Below the pieces are notes generated by a model. That model was not told the origin of the DNA. It ran no database searches and saw only the letters and a list, made by a program, of their open reading frames with translations. Both the position numbers and the translations under genes were made by a program. Positions 1 through 7,884 of a stretch of DNA of 64,000 bases are shown piece by piece (position 1 is the stretch's first letter; every line of letters begins with the position of its first letter). This DNA comes from DASWJZ01 sp963720705 (GTDB lineage Bacteria > Pseudomonadota > Alphaproteobacteria > Rhizobiales > Afifellaceae), in contig CAVRGJ010000005.1 in the NCBI GenBank assembly GCA_963720705.1, positions 1 to 64,000 of the forward strand. Reading direction: 5' to 3'.

Positions 1-379
1 ATCGCGCTCAGCCTCAGGACGCGCGAGTTCACGACGCAAAGCGTCTTCTCAGGCATGAGCACACGGAGATTCTCATTGAGGAGCACCTCCCCTACGTCCT
101 GCCGATCGTCTTCGCCACGACGATGAACAACATCAACTGGTCGATCGGCCTCGAAGTAACCCTGTCCGTGATCGGCTTCACGAACATCGAGACGCCGACG
201 ATCGGTACGATGATTTACTGGGCCAACCAGCACACCGCGATGGTGGCGGGAATCTGGTGGTGGGTATGGCTCCGGTAGCGACAGTGGTGATGACCTTCAT
301 CGGTCTCTTCCTGCTTTCAGTATCGATGAACGAATACATCGACCCGCGCAGTCGGCTGAGCCGCATGGGGACGGGGTAG
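1..379 (+). pseudogene. C-terminal part of an ABC permease (DppC/OppC type), frameshifted and cut by the window edge
   Basis: This would be one of the two membrane subunits of a peptide/oligosaccharide importer whose ATPases follow at once. Three reading frames must be joined to give one protein. The first frame runs to about base 65. The second, reading EILIEEHLPYVLPIVF, runs to about base 262. The third, reading MAPVATVVMTFIGLFLL, runs to the TAG at 377-379. Each change fits the loss of one base: CGG(G)AG near 64-66, and a base inside the G/T-rich run near 256-264. The EILIEEHLPYVLPIV segment lies where this family has its ATPase-coupling EAA loop. The TAG overlaps the GTG start of the next gene by one base, so the operon layout is intact. 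It may be a real pseudogene or carry sequencing/assembly errors. Confidence 0.7.
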
Positions 380-1488
380 TGAACGACGGCGTCCGCCGCG
401 GAAAAACTTGGTCCGACGAGGCAGGCGCATCGACGCCGGCCCGCCCGGTGCTCGAAGTCGACCACCTGCGCGCCTACTATCTGACCCATTATTTCGGCGT
501 CGAGAGGGAGGTACGGGCCGTCGACGACATAAGCCTGCATGTCGAGCGCAACGAGGTTTACGGCCTGGCCGGCAAATTGAGTTGCGGCAAGACTACACTC
601 ATCAAGACGATTGCCCGCGCCATCCGGCCGCCCCTCGAGGTGCTCGGCGGCACTGTCAAATACAGCTTCCTCGACCGCAATCTCTACGAGGTCGACGAGG
701 CGACGCTCTCACGCATTCGCTGGAGCCATCTCGCCTGCATCCTGCAGGGATCGATGAACGTGCTGAATCCGGTGCGCCGGGTGCGCAAGTCCTTTCTTGA
801 TTTTGCATATCCGCATATGAACCTGTCTCGCCGAGCATTTCTTGAGGCGGTCAACCGGCATCTCGAACGGCTGCGCCTTTCGCCCGACGTGCTTTCCGCT
901 TACCCGCACGAGCTTTCCGGCGGCATGCGGCAGCGTGTTGCTATCGCGCTCGCCACGGTGTGCGAGCCGGAGTTCATCATCGCCGACGAGCCGACCACCG
1001 CCCTCGACGTCGTCGTGCAGAAGGACGTGCTCGCGATGATTCTTGAGGCGCAGCAGCAGTTCGGCTCCTCGATGATCTTCGTCACCCACGATCTGACCGT
1101 GCACGCCAACATCGCCAACCGCCTCGGCATCATGTATGCGGGCCGGCTGGTCGAGGAGGGTCCGACGGCAGAGCTCTTCCACGCGCCGCTGCATCCCTAC
1201 ACCGCGCATCTCATCGCCAGCCTCCCGCGGATCGGCGATCTCAAGCCGAAGGTGTCGCTGCACGGCGCGCCACCGAGTCTCGCCGATCCGCCTTCAGGCT
1301 GCCGCTTTCATCCGCGCTGCCCGATGGCGATGGATATCTGCAAGCAGTCGCATCCTGCGCTGACGACGGTCGCCCCCGGCCGGCGCGTCGCCTGCTTCGC
1401 AGTCGATCCGAAGGCAAAGGCCGTAGGCGGCACGCCGGCTTCCAAGATCACCGCCGAAGCGGATTCCGCGGCGAGGTTCGGTCAGTGA
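379..1488 (+). CDS. ABC transporter ATP-binding protein, DppD/OppD type
   Basis: First of two ATPase subunits (369 aa) that power a peptide- or oligosaccharide-type importer at the inner membrane. Visible motifs are a Walker A (GKLSCGKTT, about residues 70-78), the signature ELSGGMRQR, Walker B with IIADEPTTALD, and the switch histidine in VTHDL. Near the C-terminus is the oligopeptide-transporter extension with its cysteine motif (GCRFHPRCPMAMDIC). The Walker A fits GxxxxGKT but departs from the family's usual GESGCGKTT. The GTG start overlaps the preceding permease stop, and the stop overlaps the start of the next ATPase as GTGA, so the genes are translationally coupled. The downstream glycoside hydrolase suggests an oligosaccharide rather than a peptide as substrate, which is an inference. 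Confidence 0.9.
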   Translation: MNDGVRRGKTWSDEAGASTPARPVLEVDHLRAYYLTHYFGVEREVRAVDDISLHVERNEVYGLAGKLSCGKTTLIKTIARAIRPPLEVLGGTVKYSFLDRNLYEVDEATLSRIRWSHLACILQGSMNVLNPVRRVRKSFLDFAYPHMNLSRRAFLEAVNRHLERLRLSPDVLSAYPHELSGGMRQRVAIALATVCEPEFIIADEPTTALDVVVQKDVLAMILEAQQQFGSSMIFVTHDLTVHANIANRLGIMYAGRLVEEGPTAELFHAPLHPYTAHLIASLPRIGDLKPKVSLHGAPPSLADPPSGCRFHPRCPMAMDICKQSHPALTTVAPGRRVACFAVDPKAKAVGGTPASKITAEADSAARFGQ

Positions 1489-2339
1489 GCGAGCTGCTTT
1501 CGGTTGATCGCGTCACTCGCGTCTTTTCAATGGGCGGGCTGTTGAGCCGCGCGGCGTTTCGCGCCGTCGATGACGTCAGCTTTTCGCTCGATGCCGACAA
1601 GGCGGAGATATTCGCCATCATCGGCGAGTCAGGCAGCGGCAAGACAACGCTCGCTCGGATGATCCTCAATATCCTGCCGGTGACCGAGGGCACGATCGAG
1701 TTTCGCGGCAAGAACCTTGCAGAAATCCGCGGCACCAAAGCGCGACTCGACTTCATGCAGCTCGTTCAGCCGATTTTCCAGAATCCATTCGAGGCTTTCA
1801 ACCCCCTGAAACGGGTCGATCGTTACCTCTACGCCTCCGCTTCGCGCTTCGCCGGCGCGCGCAGTCAGGACGCGCGCGACGCAGCGTCGGACGCGGCTCT
1901 GCAGAAGGTCGGACTGTCGCTTGCCGAGATCAAAGGCCGGTTCCCCCACGAATTGTCGGGTGGCCAATTGCAGCGCGCGGCGATCGCCCGCGCCCTGATC
2001 TCGTCGCCCCACTTGATTGTCGCCGACGAGCCGGTGTCGATGGTCGACGCGTCGCTGCGCATGTCGATCGTGAACCTGTTCAAAACGCTCCGCGACGACC
2101 TCAAGGTGTCGATCGTCTACATCACACACGACCTCGCCACCGCCTATTACATCAGCGACCGCGTGATGATCATGCAGAAAGGCAAAGTGGTCGAGGCCGG
2201 CGATGCGCAGGATGTGCTCGCCAATCCCCAGCACCCCTACACCAAGCTGCTGCGCGACTCGGTGCTTTCGCCCGACGATGCGGGTACTGGCCGCCTGAGA
2301 GCGGCGGCGCGGGTGCCCGAGGACGCTGCCGTTGGCTGA
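1485..2339 (+). CDS. ABC transporter ATP-binding protein, DppF/OppF type
   Basis: Second ATPase subunit (284 aa) of the same importer. It has a canonical Walker A (GESGSGKTT), a Q-loop region (QPIFQNPFEAFNP), the signature ELSGGQLQR, Walker B with LIVADEPVSMVD, and the switch histidine in ITHDL. The C-terminus (NPQHPYTKLL) is typical of OppF/DppF proteins, but the cysteine-rich extension is short or absent. The start is a GTG overlapping the upstream TGA by four bases. The end overlaps the TTG start of the glycosidase gene by eight bases, which places importer and enzyme on one transcript. Confidence 0.9.
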   Translation: MSELLSVDRVTRVFSMGGLLSRAAFRAVDDVSFSLDADKAEIFAIIGESGSGKTTLARMILNILPVTEGTIEFRGKNLAEIRGTKARLDFMQLVQPIFQNPFEAFNPLKRVDRYLYASASRFAGARSQDARDAASDAALQKVGLSLAEIKGRFPHELSGGQLQRAAIARALISSPHLIVADEPVSMVDASLRMSIVNLFKTLRDDLKVSIVYITHDLATAYYISDRVMIMQKGKVVEAGDAQDVLANPQHPYTKLLRDSVLSPDDAGTGRLRAAARVPEDAAVG

Positions 2340-3951
2340 GCCAGTGCGCGTGGCGCTGAACGTCGATGCCACAAGCAGGGGCGAGCCGATCACGCCGATC
2401 TGGACCTGGTTTGGCTACGACGAGCCGAACTATACCGACAAGCCGCACGGGCGGGAGCTCCTGAAGGCACTTGCAGGACTTGGTCCAGGACCGGTGCATG
2501 TGCGGGCGCACAACCTCCTCACCTCCGGCGACGGCACACCGGCGCTGAAATGGGGTTCTACCGACGCCTACACGGAAGATTCCAGCGGTACGCCGGTTTA
2601 TTCGTGGGCGATCCTCGACCGCATCTTCGATACCTACGTCGAGGTGGGGATCGCGCCTTTCATACAGGCCGGCTTCACGCCGGAGGCGCTTACAATCGGC
2701 CCGCCTCCCTATCGCCACGACTTCCCGCGGACGGGGATCATAGCCGGTTGGGCTTGGCCACCGAGGGACTACGATCGATGGGGCGGACTGATCGAAGCCT
2801 GGGCGCGGCATCTCGTCGAGCGCTACGGTATGGCGCGGGTGAAAGACTGGCCGTGGGAAGTCTGGAACGAGCCGGACGGGCTCTATTGGCGCGGCTCGAT
2901 CTCTGAATTCTGCCGTTTGCACGACGTGGCGGACGCCGCGATCCGGCGCGCCATTCCCGAAGCCCGCGTCGGCGGACCGCACACCTGCGGGCCGCGCGAC
3001 CCGCGCGCTGCCGAGTTTCTGCGCACCTTCCTCGGCCATTGTGCAACGGGCACGAACTACGCAAGCGGCAAGACGGGGACGCGGCTCGACTTCATCGCCT
3101 TCCATGCCAAGGGCCGGCCGAGACTCGTCGACGGGCACGTGCGCATGGGAATCGCGGAACAGCTCCAGTCCATCGCCGCAGGGCTCGAAATCGTGAGCGA
3201 GTTCAGCGCATTCGACGACGTGCCGGTGATCCTCGGAGAATCCGATCCGGAGGGCTGTGCCGCCTGCTCCTCCCGCACGCACCCCGAAAACGCCTATCGC
3301 GACGGACCGCTCTACGGCGTCTCGGTCGTCGAGGCGATCGCGCGGACGCTCGAGCTTTCCTGCCGCGCCGGTGGAAGGATCGCGGGCGCGGTCACCTGGG
3401 CGTTCGAGTTCGAGGGGGAGCCCTATTTCGCGGGTTACCGAGAGCTTGCGACGAACGGCATCCCAAAGGCGGTCTTCAACGTCTTTCGCATGCTCGCCAT
3501 GCTGAGGGGTGAGCGGCTCAAAGCCTCAAGCAGCGGCGCGCTGCCGCTTGCCACCATTCTCGCCGACGGCATCGCCGGCGCACCCGACATCGACCTGATC
3601 GCCGCGCGCGACGGCGAGACGATCGGCATCCTTGTCTGGAACTATCACGACGACGATCTGCCGGACGTCGGCGGAGTCGATGCCGAGCTGACGCTCGACA
3701 ACGTCGGAAACAGCCCGCTTCTGTGCCGGCATTTCCGCGTGGATGGCGCGCATTCCAACGCGCATCAGACGTTCCTGGCTGAGGGCTCGCCGCAGCCTCC
3801 CTCGCCCGCCCAATATGCCACGCTCAAAGCGGCAAGCGATCTAGCGACCTTGGGCGCACCCGAAACCCTGCCGGCCAAAGATGGCCGCGCATCGGTCCGC
3901 TTCCGGCTTCCGCGTCACGCAGTGTCGTTCCTGGCCTTCGCGCCTGCATAA
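2332..3951 (+). CDS. Glycoside hydrolase, family 39-like (beta-xylosidase/iduronidase fold)
   Basis: A 539-residue protein without a visible signal peptide, so probably a cytoplasmic exo-glycosidase acting on the imported sugar. The (beta/alpha)8 part carries WEVWNEPDG with the likely acid/base Glu180 after Asn179, the usual clan GH-A pair. A second conserved Glu303 in VILGESDPEG is the likely nucleophile. The last 150 residues look like the beta-sandwich domain that follows the barrel in GH39 enzymes. The TTG start at 2332 overlaps the upstream ATPase gene by eight bases; the GTG at 2344 is another possible start. The natural substrate cannot be read from sequence; a beta-xyloside or uronic-acid-containing oligosaccharide is a guess from the family. 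Confidence 0.78.
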   Translation: MAEPVRVALNVDATSRGEPITPIWTWFGYDEPNYTDKPHGRELLKALAGLGPGPVHVRAHNLLTSGDGTPALKWGSTDAYTEDSSGTPVYSWAILDRIFDTYVEVGIAPFIQAGFTPEALTIGPPPYRHDFPRTGIIAGWAWPPRDYDRWGGLIEAWARHLVERYGMARVKDWPWEVWNEPDGLYWRGSISEFCRLHDVADAAIRRAIPEARVGGPHTCGPRDPRAAEFLRTFLGHCATGTNYASGKTGTRLDFIAFHAKGRPRLVDGHVRMGIAEQLQSIAAGLEIVSEFSAFDDVPVILGESDPEGCAACSSRTHPENAYRDGPLYGVSVVEAIARTLELSCRAGGRIAGAVTWAFEFEGEPYFAGYRELATNGIPKAVFNVFRMLAMLRGERLKASSSGALPLATILADGIAGAPDIDLIAARDGETIGILVWNYHDDDLPDVGGVDAELTLDNVGNSPLLCRHFRVDGAHSNAHQTFLAEGSPQPPSPAQYATLKAASDLATLGAPETLPAKDGRASVRFRLPRHAVSFLAFAPA

Positions 3952-3975
3952 GGGGCGGAATCGCGGCGCGTGCAA

Positions 3976-3996
3976 TATATCAAGGTTCCTGATATA
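3976..3996. promoter_or_regulatory. Imperfect palindrome, likely operator of the downstream winged-helix regulator
   Basis: The arms TATATCA (3976-3982) and TGATATA (3990-3996) are perfect inverted repeats around a 7-base centre. The site lies 25 bases after the glycosidase stop and 12 bases before the ATG at 4009. It is AT-rich within GC-rich DNA. Its position suggests autoregulation by the gene that follows. Confidence 0.55.
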
Positions 3997-4008
3997 GACC
4001 TCGCCCTC

Positions 4009-5055
4009 ATGCAGCGTAAGGCACCCGACCGGGGCAAGAAGCCCAATTTCCTGACGATCAATCCGGAGGAAGCCGCCGACGTCCTCAAGGGGCTCGCATC
4101 GCCGGTTCGCGTGCGGATCCTGAAGCTTCTGAGGTCGCATGGCAGGCTCAACGTGAACGAGATCAGCCGCGAGCTCGCGTTGCCTCAATCGACCGTCGCG
4201 ACCAATGTGCAGACGCTTGAAGATGCTCGCCTGATCGAGACCAACACGATCAAGGCACGCAAGGGGCATCAGAAAGTTTGCTCGGCCCTTTTCGACGAGA
4301 TCATTGTCCGTTTCGAGACGGAGGAACCAATCCGCACCGACAACCTCGTCGAGGTGTCGATGCCGCTCGGCCTCTTTACCCATTGCGAGGTCAGCGCGCC
4401 GTGCGGATTGTGCTCCACCGAAGGTGTGATCGGGCTCCTCGACGTGCCGGATTTCTTCCTCGATCCCAATCGCGTCCAGGCTGCTCTTGTGTGGTTCGGC
4501 CGCGGCCACATCGAATACAAGTTCCCGAACAATGCGAAGCTCCTGAACACCGCGGTGGACGCGTTGGAGTTCTCGATGGAGCTTTCCTCCGAGGTTCCCG
4601 GCACGAATCTCAACTGGCCGTCCGACATCACGCTTTGGGTCAATGACATTCCTGTGGGGACATGGACCTCGCCGGGCGACTACGGCGACAAGCGCGGGGT
4701 CTATACGCCGAGCTGGTGGAAGCTGGAGGGTTCGCAGTACGGGAAGCTGAAGACATGGCGGATCAACAAGAAGGGATCCTTCATCGACGGCGTGCGCATC
4801 TCCAAGGTCACCATCGACGATATCGACCTGCCTAAGCACCATTCGATCCGCATGGGGATCGGCATTGACTTCAAGGCCGAGCACCCGGGCGGCGTGAATA
4901 TTTTCGGCAAAGGCTTTGGCAACTACGACCAGGATATTGTTATGCGCCTGCTTTTCGAACGCCCGGCGCCGCTCATACGGGCCGACGAAACATCTCGCGC
5001 GAGCAGTAGGACCGCGTCCCCGGTCCGGCGGACTCTGTCGACGCCCTCGCGTTGA
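4009..5055 (+). CDS. ArsR-like winged-helix transcriptional regulator with a large C-terminal domain
   Basis: The N-terminal 100 residues form an ArsR-type winged helix: LASPVRVRILKLL, then the recognition-helix region SRELALPQSTVATNVQTLEDARLIET. The remaining roughly 240 residues are unlike the short ArsR metal sensors. They contain CGLCSTEG and many aromatic and glycine-rich strands (TPSWWKLEGSQYG, IGIDFKAEHPGGVNIFGKGFGNY), suggesting a beta-sandwich ligand-binding domain, perhaps for a sugar. An upstream GTG at 3970 is in frame, but it would place the palindrome 3976-3996 inside the coding sequence, so the ATG at 4009 is preferred (348 aa). The gene follows the transporter-glycosidase genes by 57 bases and is probably their local regulator. 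Confidence 0.75.
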   Translation: MQRKAPDRGKKPNFLTINPEEAADVLKGLASPVRVRILKLLRSHGRLNVNEISRELALPQSTVATNVQTLEDARLIETNTIKARKGHQKVCSALFDEIIVRFETEEPIRTDNLVEVSMPLGLFTHCEVSAPCGLCSTEGVIGLLDVPDFFLDPNRVQAALVWFGRGHIEYKFPNNAKLLNTAVDALEFSMELSSEVPGTNLNWPSDITLWVNDIPVGTWTSPGDYGDKRGVYTPSWWKLEGSQYGKLKTWRINKKGSFIDGVRISKVTIDDIDLPKHHSIRMGIGIDFKAEHPGGVNIFGKGFGNYDQDIVMRLLFERPAPLIRADETSRASSRTASPVRRTLSTPSR

Positions 5056-5286
5056 TGATGTCTGTTTGCCGCATGAAGCGGACGCGGGCCCGAGAAATTA
5101 CTTAAGCGCGGAGAAGCAGGGGCGACGGTTCGGCTACGCTACCCTTCAAAGACTGTTGCAGCCCTTGGCGTGCGAATAAGTTTGAGTGGGCGTTCAGTTT
5201 TGCTCGACCCCTTACAATTCAGGGTTATGCGGGGGTGCCCGGCGTCAATTTCGACTTCAGTTAAGCGTTAGCAACGGACATGGAGA

Positions 5287-6741
5287 CTATGAATATCGTG
5301 GCGCCTCGCCGGGTGCTGGCGTGTAGGGGTAGCTGCCGCGTTTCAGGATCGCCTCCGTGCCGCCGAATTCGAGGATGCGGCGCTCCTGATCGTCGAACGC
5401 TTGCCGAGATACGCGCGCCGGGTCGCATATTTCTCGCAAACGCCGTTCACCTTCGGCGATGACGGCCTCGTGGCCGACCTCCAACGCGAGATCGCGTATT
5501 TCCATCGGATCCACTGCGAGGTCGAACAGCTGCGGGCGGTAGCCGTCGTAGTGGATGTATTTGTACTGGCGGAACCGCACCATGAAGATGCCGGTGAGCG
5601 ACCCGACCGCATGGTATTCGCTGAAGACGGTGCGGTCGGCGTCGCCCCCTGCGAGGAGGCTGAAGAGCGAGCAGCCCGGAAGCGCACGCTCGTTAGCCGA
5701 AAGCGACTCGCCGAGGGCCTCGACGATCGTGGGATACGCGTCGACCAGAGACACCGGCGTGGCCACGCGCCTTCCTGCCGGAACGCCCGGACCCTTGAGG
5801 ATGAGCGGAACCCCGACCGATTCTTCGTACATGTTGGACTTTCCCCAAAAGGTCCGCGTACCCAGGTTATCGCCGTGGTCGCTCGTGTAGACGACAAGCG
5901 TGTCGGCGGAGAGCCCGGTCTCGTCGAGCGTCTGCAGCACGTGTCCAATGTTGTCATCGAGGAACGAGACCATGCCGTAGTACGCGGCAACGGCGATCCT
6001 CACGTGCCCTTCGTCGCGGAAATGGTCCTCGTAGTTCTGCACCTCGCGGAGCTTCCGCAGGACGGGATGGTCGGGAAAGTCCGAAGGGTCGCGAAGCGGC
6101 GGCATCGGCAGCTTCGCGAGATCGTAAAGATTGAAGAATTCCAGTGGTGCGACCAGCGGGAAGTGCGGGCAGACGAAGGATAAGAACAGGCACCAGGGCC
6201 TGACCGGTCGGTTGTGCGCGACATCCTTCAGCCACCGGATCGCTTCGTCGCGAATGTTCCGGTCGTACTGAAGATACGTCGACTCCCCGGCGCCAGCGTC
6301 GCCGGCGAGCTGGCGCGTGCTGTCGCGTGTCGGCGGTGGGCGGCGCAGCATGCCCTGAATGTCGCCTTCGCCTTCCAGGACATGCAGTGGGAGGATTTCG
6401 TTGTCGAAGCCGTTCGGATCGTCTGTGCCGCGGTAGTGAAGCTTACCGATCGAATCGCATCGGTGCCCGGTCTCATGCAGCCGGTGGCCCCACGAGGGCG
6501 GCGTTCCGCGGTAGGGAAATGCGTTGTCCCAGTAGCCGATGGTGTGGACATAGCGCCCGGTGGCGAAGCTCGCCCGGCTAGGGACGCAGATTGGACAGTT
6601 GCAGTACGCGTTCTCGAACAGTGTGCCCGCAGCGGCGAGCGAATCGAGATTTGGCGAGTGCACGACGCTGTTTCCGTAAGCGCCGAGCACCCGACGACTG
6701 TGTTCGTCCGACATGATGAAGACGACGTTCTGTCCGGGCAT
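5287..6741 (-). CDS. Sulfatase (arylsulfatase-type, formylglycine-dependent)
   Basis: A 484-residue type I sulfatase that would hydrolyse a sulfate ester. Asp12-Glu13 in FIMSDEH supply the N-terminal calcium-ligand region. The signature CVPSRASFATGR has Cys52 in C-x-P-S-R, the residue converted to formylglycine. VYTSDHGDNLG provides the later metal-binding Asp-His pair. No signal peptide is visible, so a cytoplasmic location is likely, acting on an imported organosulfate. The ATG at 6741 lies 18 bases downstream of the ATPase stop, making this the last gene of the binding protein-permease-ATPase operon. The substrate is unknown; the protein does not carry the usual choline-sulfatase N-terminal sequence. 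Confidence 0.88.
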   Translation of the reverse strand: MPGQNVVFIMSDEHSRRVLGAYGNSVVHSPNLDSLAAAGTLFENAYCNCPICVPSRASFATGRYVHTIGYWDNAFPYRGTPPSWGHRLHETGHRCDSIGKLHYRGTDDPNGFDNEILPLHVLEGEGDIQGMLRRPPPTRDSTRQLAGDAGAGESTYLQYDRNIRDEAIRWLKDVAHNRPVRPWCLFLSFVCPHFPLVAPLEFFNLYDLAKLPMPPLRDPSDFPDHPVLRKLREVQNYEDHFRDEGHVRIAVAAYYGMVSFLDDNIGHVLQTLDETGLSADTLVVYTSDHGDNLGTRTFWGKSNMYEESVGVPLILKGPGVPAGRRVATPVSLVDAYPTIVEALGESLSANERALPGCSLFSLLAGGDADRTVFSEYHAVGSLTGIFMVRFRQYKYIHYDGYRPQLFDLAVDPMEIRDLALEVGHEAVIAEGERRLREICDPARVSRQAFDDQERRILEFGGTEAILKRGSYPYTPAPGEAPRYS

Positions 6742-6759
6742 TGTTTCACTTCTTCCTGT

Positions 6760-7884
6760 TCACTCGGCATTTCCGGGCGGTTGCCGTGACTCTTGGTCCT
6801 CGGCCTCGTTCGGCATGGCTACACAATCGGCGACCGGCACCGTCAGCACGACATCGCTTCCAGCTTGACGGAACGTCCGCCGCTCGCCTTGCACGCGCAG
6901 AATCAACCCGCCGATGTCGACCTGGTAGTCGACGACGCTGCCTAGGAAGGTCGCCTCGATGATGACGCCACTAAGCCGGTTGGCGTGACCCTCGGCGGCT
7001 TCACCGAATCTCAAGGCTTCGGGACGAATGGCGACTGTCACCGATGCGTCCGAGGCGCGGCCATGCGCGACCGCCTCGAGGCGATGCCTGCCGATGTCGA
7101 CAACGACCGCATCGCCGTCGCGTCCGGCGACAGTGCCCGGCAGCTTGTTCACAAGGCCCATGAAATCGGCGACGAACAGATTTGCCGGCCGTTCGTAGAC
7201 CTCGCGCGGCGAGCCGATCTGTTGAACGGTTCCCGCACGGAAAACAGCGATTCGATCGGAGAGCGCCATGGCCTCCGCTTGGTCGTGTGTGACGTAGACG
7301 AAGGTGATGCCAGTCCGCCGCTGCAGGCTCTTCAACTCGGAGCGCATGTGCTCGCGAAGCTTGGCGTCGAGATTGGAAAGCGGCTCGTCGAGGAGCAAGA
7401 TCGAAGGCTCGACCACCAACGAGCGCGCCAGCGCGACCCGCTGCTGCTGACCGCCGCTCAGTTCCGACGGATGCCGATCGTCGAGGCCGTCGAGTCCCAT
7501 CGATGCGAGGACATGCTCCACGCGCGTCGCCCGTTGGCGGCGGTCGAGCTTCAGGTAGCGCAGGCCGAAGGCGACATTCTCATAGACCGATTTGTGTGGC
7601 CACACGGCGTAGTTCTGAAAGACCATTCCCATGCGCCGCCGCTCCGGTGGCACGACAAGCTCTGGCGACGACATCACCTCCCCGCCGATAGTGACGGAGC
7701 CGCCATCCGGAGTGAGGAAACCCGCAAGCACACGAAGCGTCGTCGTCTTTCCGCAGCCGGACGGGCCGAGAAACGTGACGAATTCTTTTTCCTCTACGGA
7801 GATGCTGATACCCTTCAGCGCCTCGAAAGCACCAAACTTCTTGACCAGCTCAGTGATCTCGATGAACGCCACGCGCGATCTCAA
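6760..7884 (-). CDS. ABC transporter ATP-binding protein, FbpC/PotA type
   Basis: ATPase (374 aa) of the Fe(III)/polyamine/organophosphonate class of importers. Motifs in order are Walker A GPSGCGKTT, the Q-loop MVFQNYAVWPH, the signature ELSGGQQQR, Walker B LLLDEPLSNLD and the switch histidine in VTHDQ. The C-terminal third is a TOBE-type regulatory region (SVTVAIRPEALRF). The TTG start overlaps the permease stop by four bases; a GTG four codons later is an alternative start. It pairs with the adjacent two-domain permease and Tat-exported binding protein. The cargo is probably the substrate of the linked sulfatase rather than iron, which is inferred from context only. Confidence 0.9.
   Translation of the reverse strand: MRSRVAFIEITELVKKFGAFEALKGISISVEEKEFVTFLGPSGCGKTTTLRVLAGFLTPDGGSVTIGGEVMSSPELVVPPERRRMGMVFQNYAVWPHKSVYENVAFGLRYLKLDRRQRATRVEHVLASMGLDGLDDRHPSELSGGQQQRVALARSLVVEPSILLLDEPLSNLDAKLREHMRSELKSLQRRTGITFVYVTHDQAEAMALSDRIAVFRAGTVQQIGSPREVYERPANLFVADFMGLVNKLPGTVAGRDGDAVVVDIGRHRLEAVAHGRASDASVTVAIRPEALRFGEAAEGHANRLSGVIIEATFLGSVVDYQVDIGGLILRVQGERRTFRQAGSDVVLTVPVADCVAMPNEAEDQESRQPPGNAE

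Noticed and set aside
2170..3282. Long open frame of 370 codons on the minus strand
   Set aside because: It lies opposite the OppF-type ATPase and glycosidase genes, has no domain, and is a shadow of GC-rich coding DNA.
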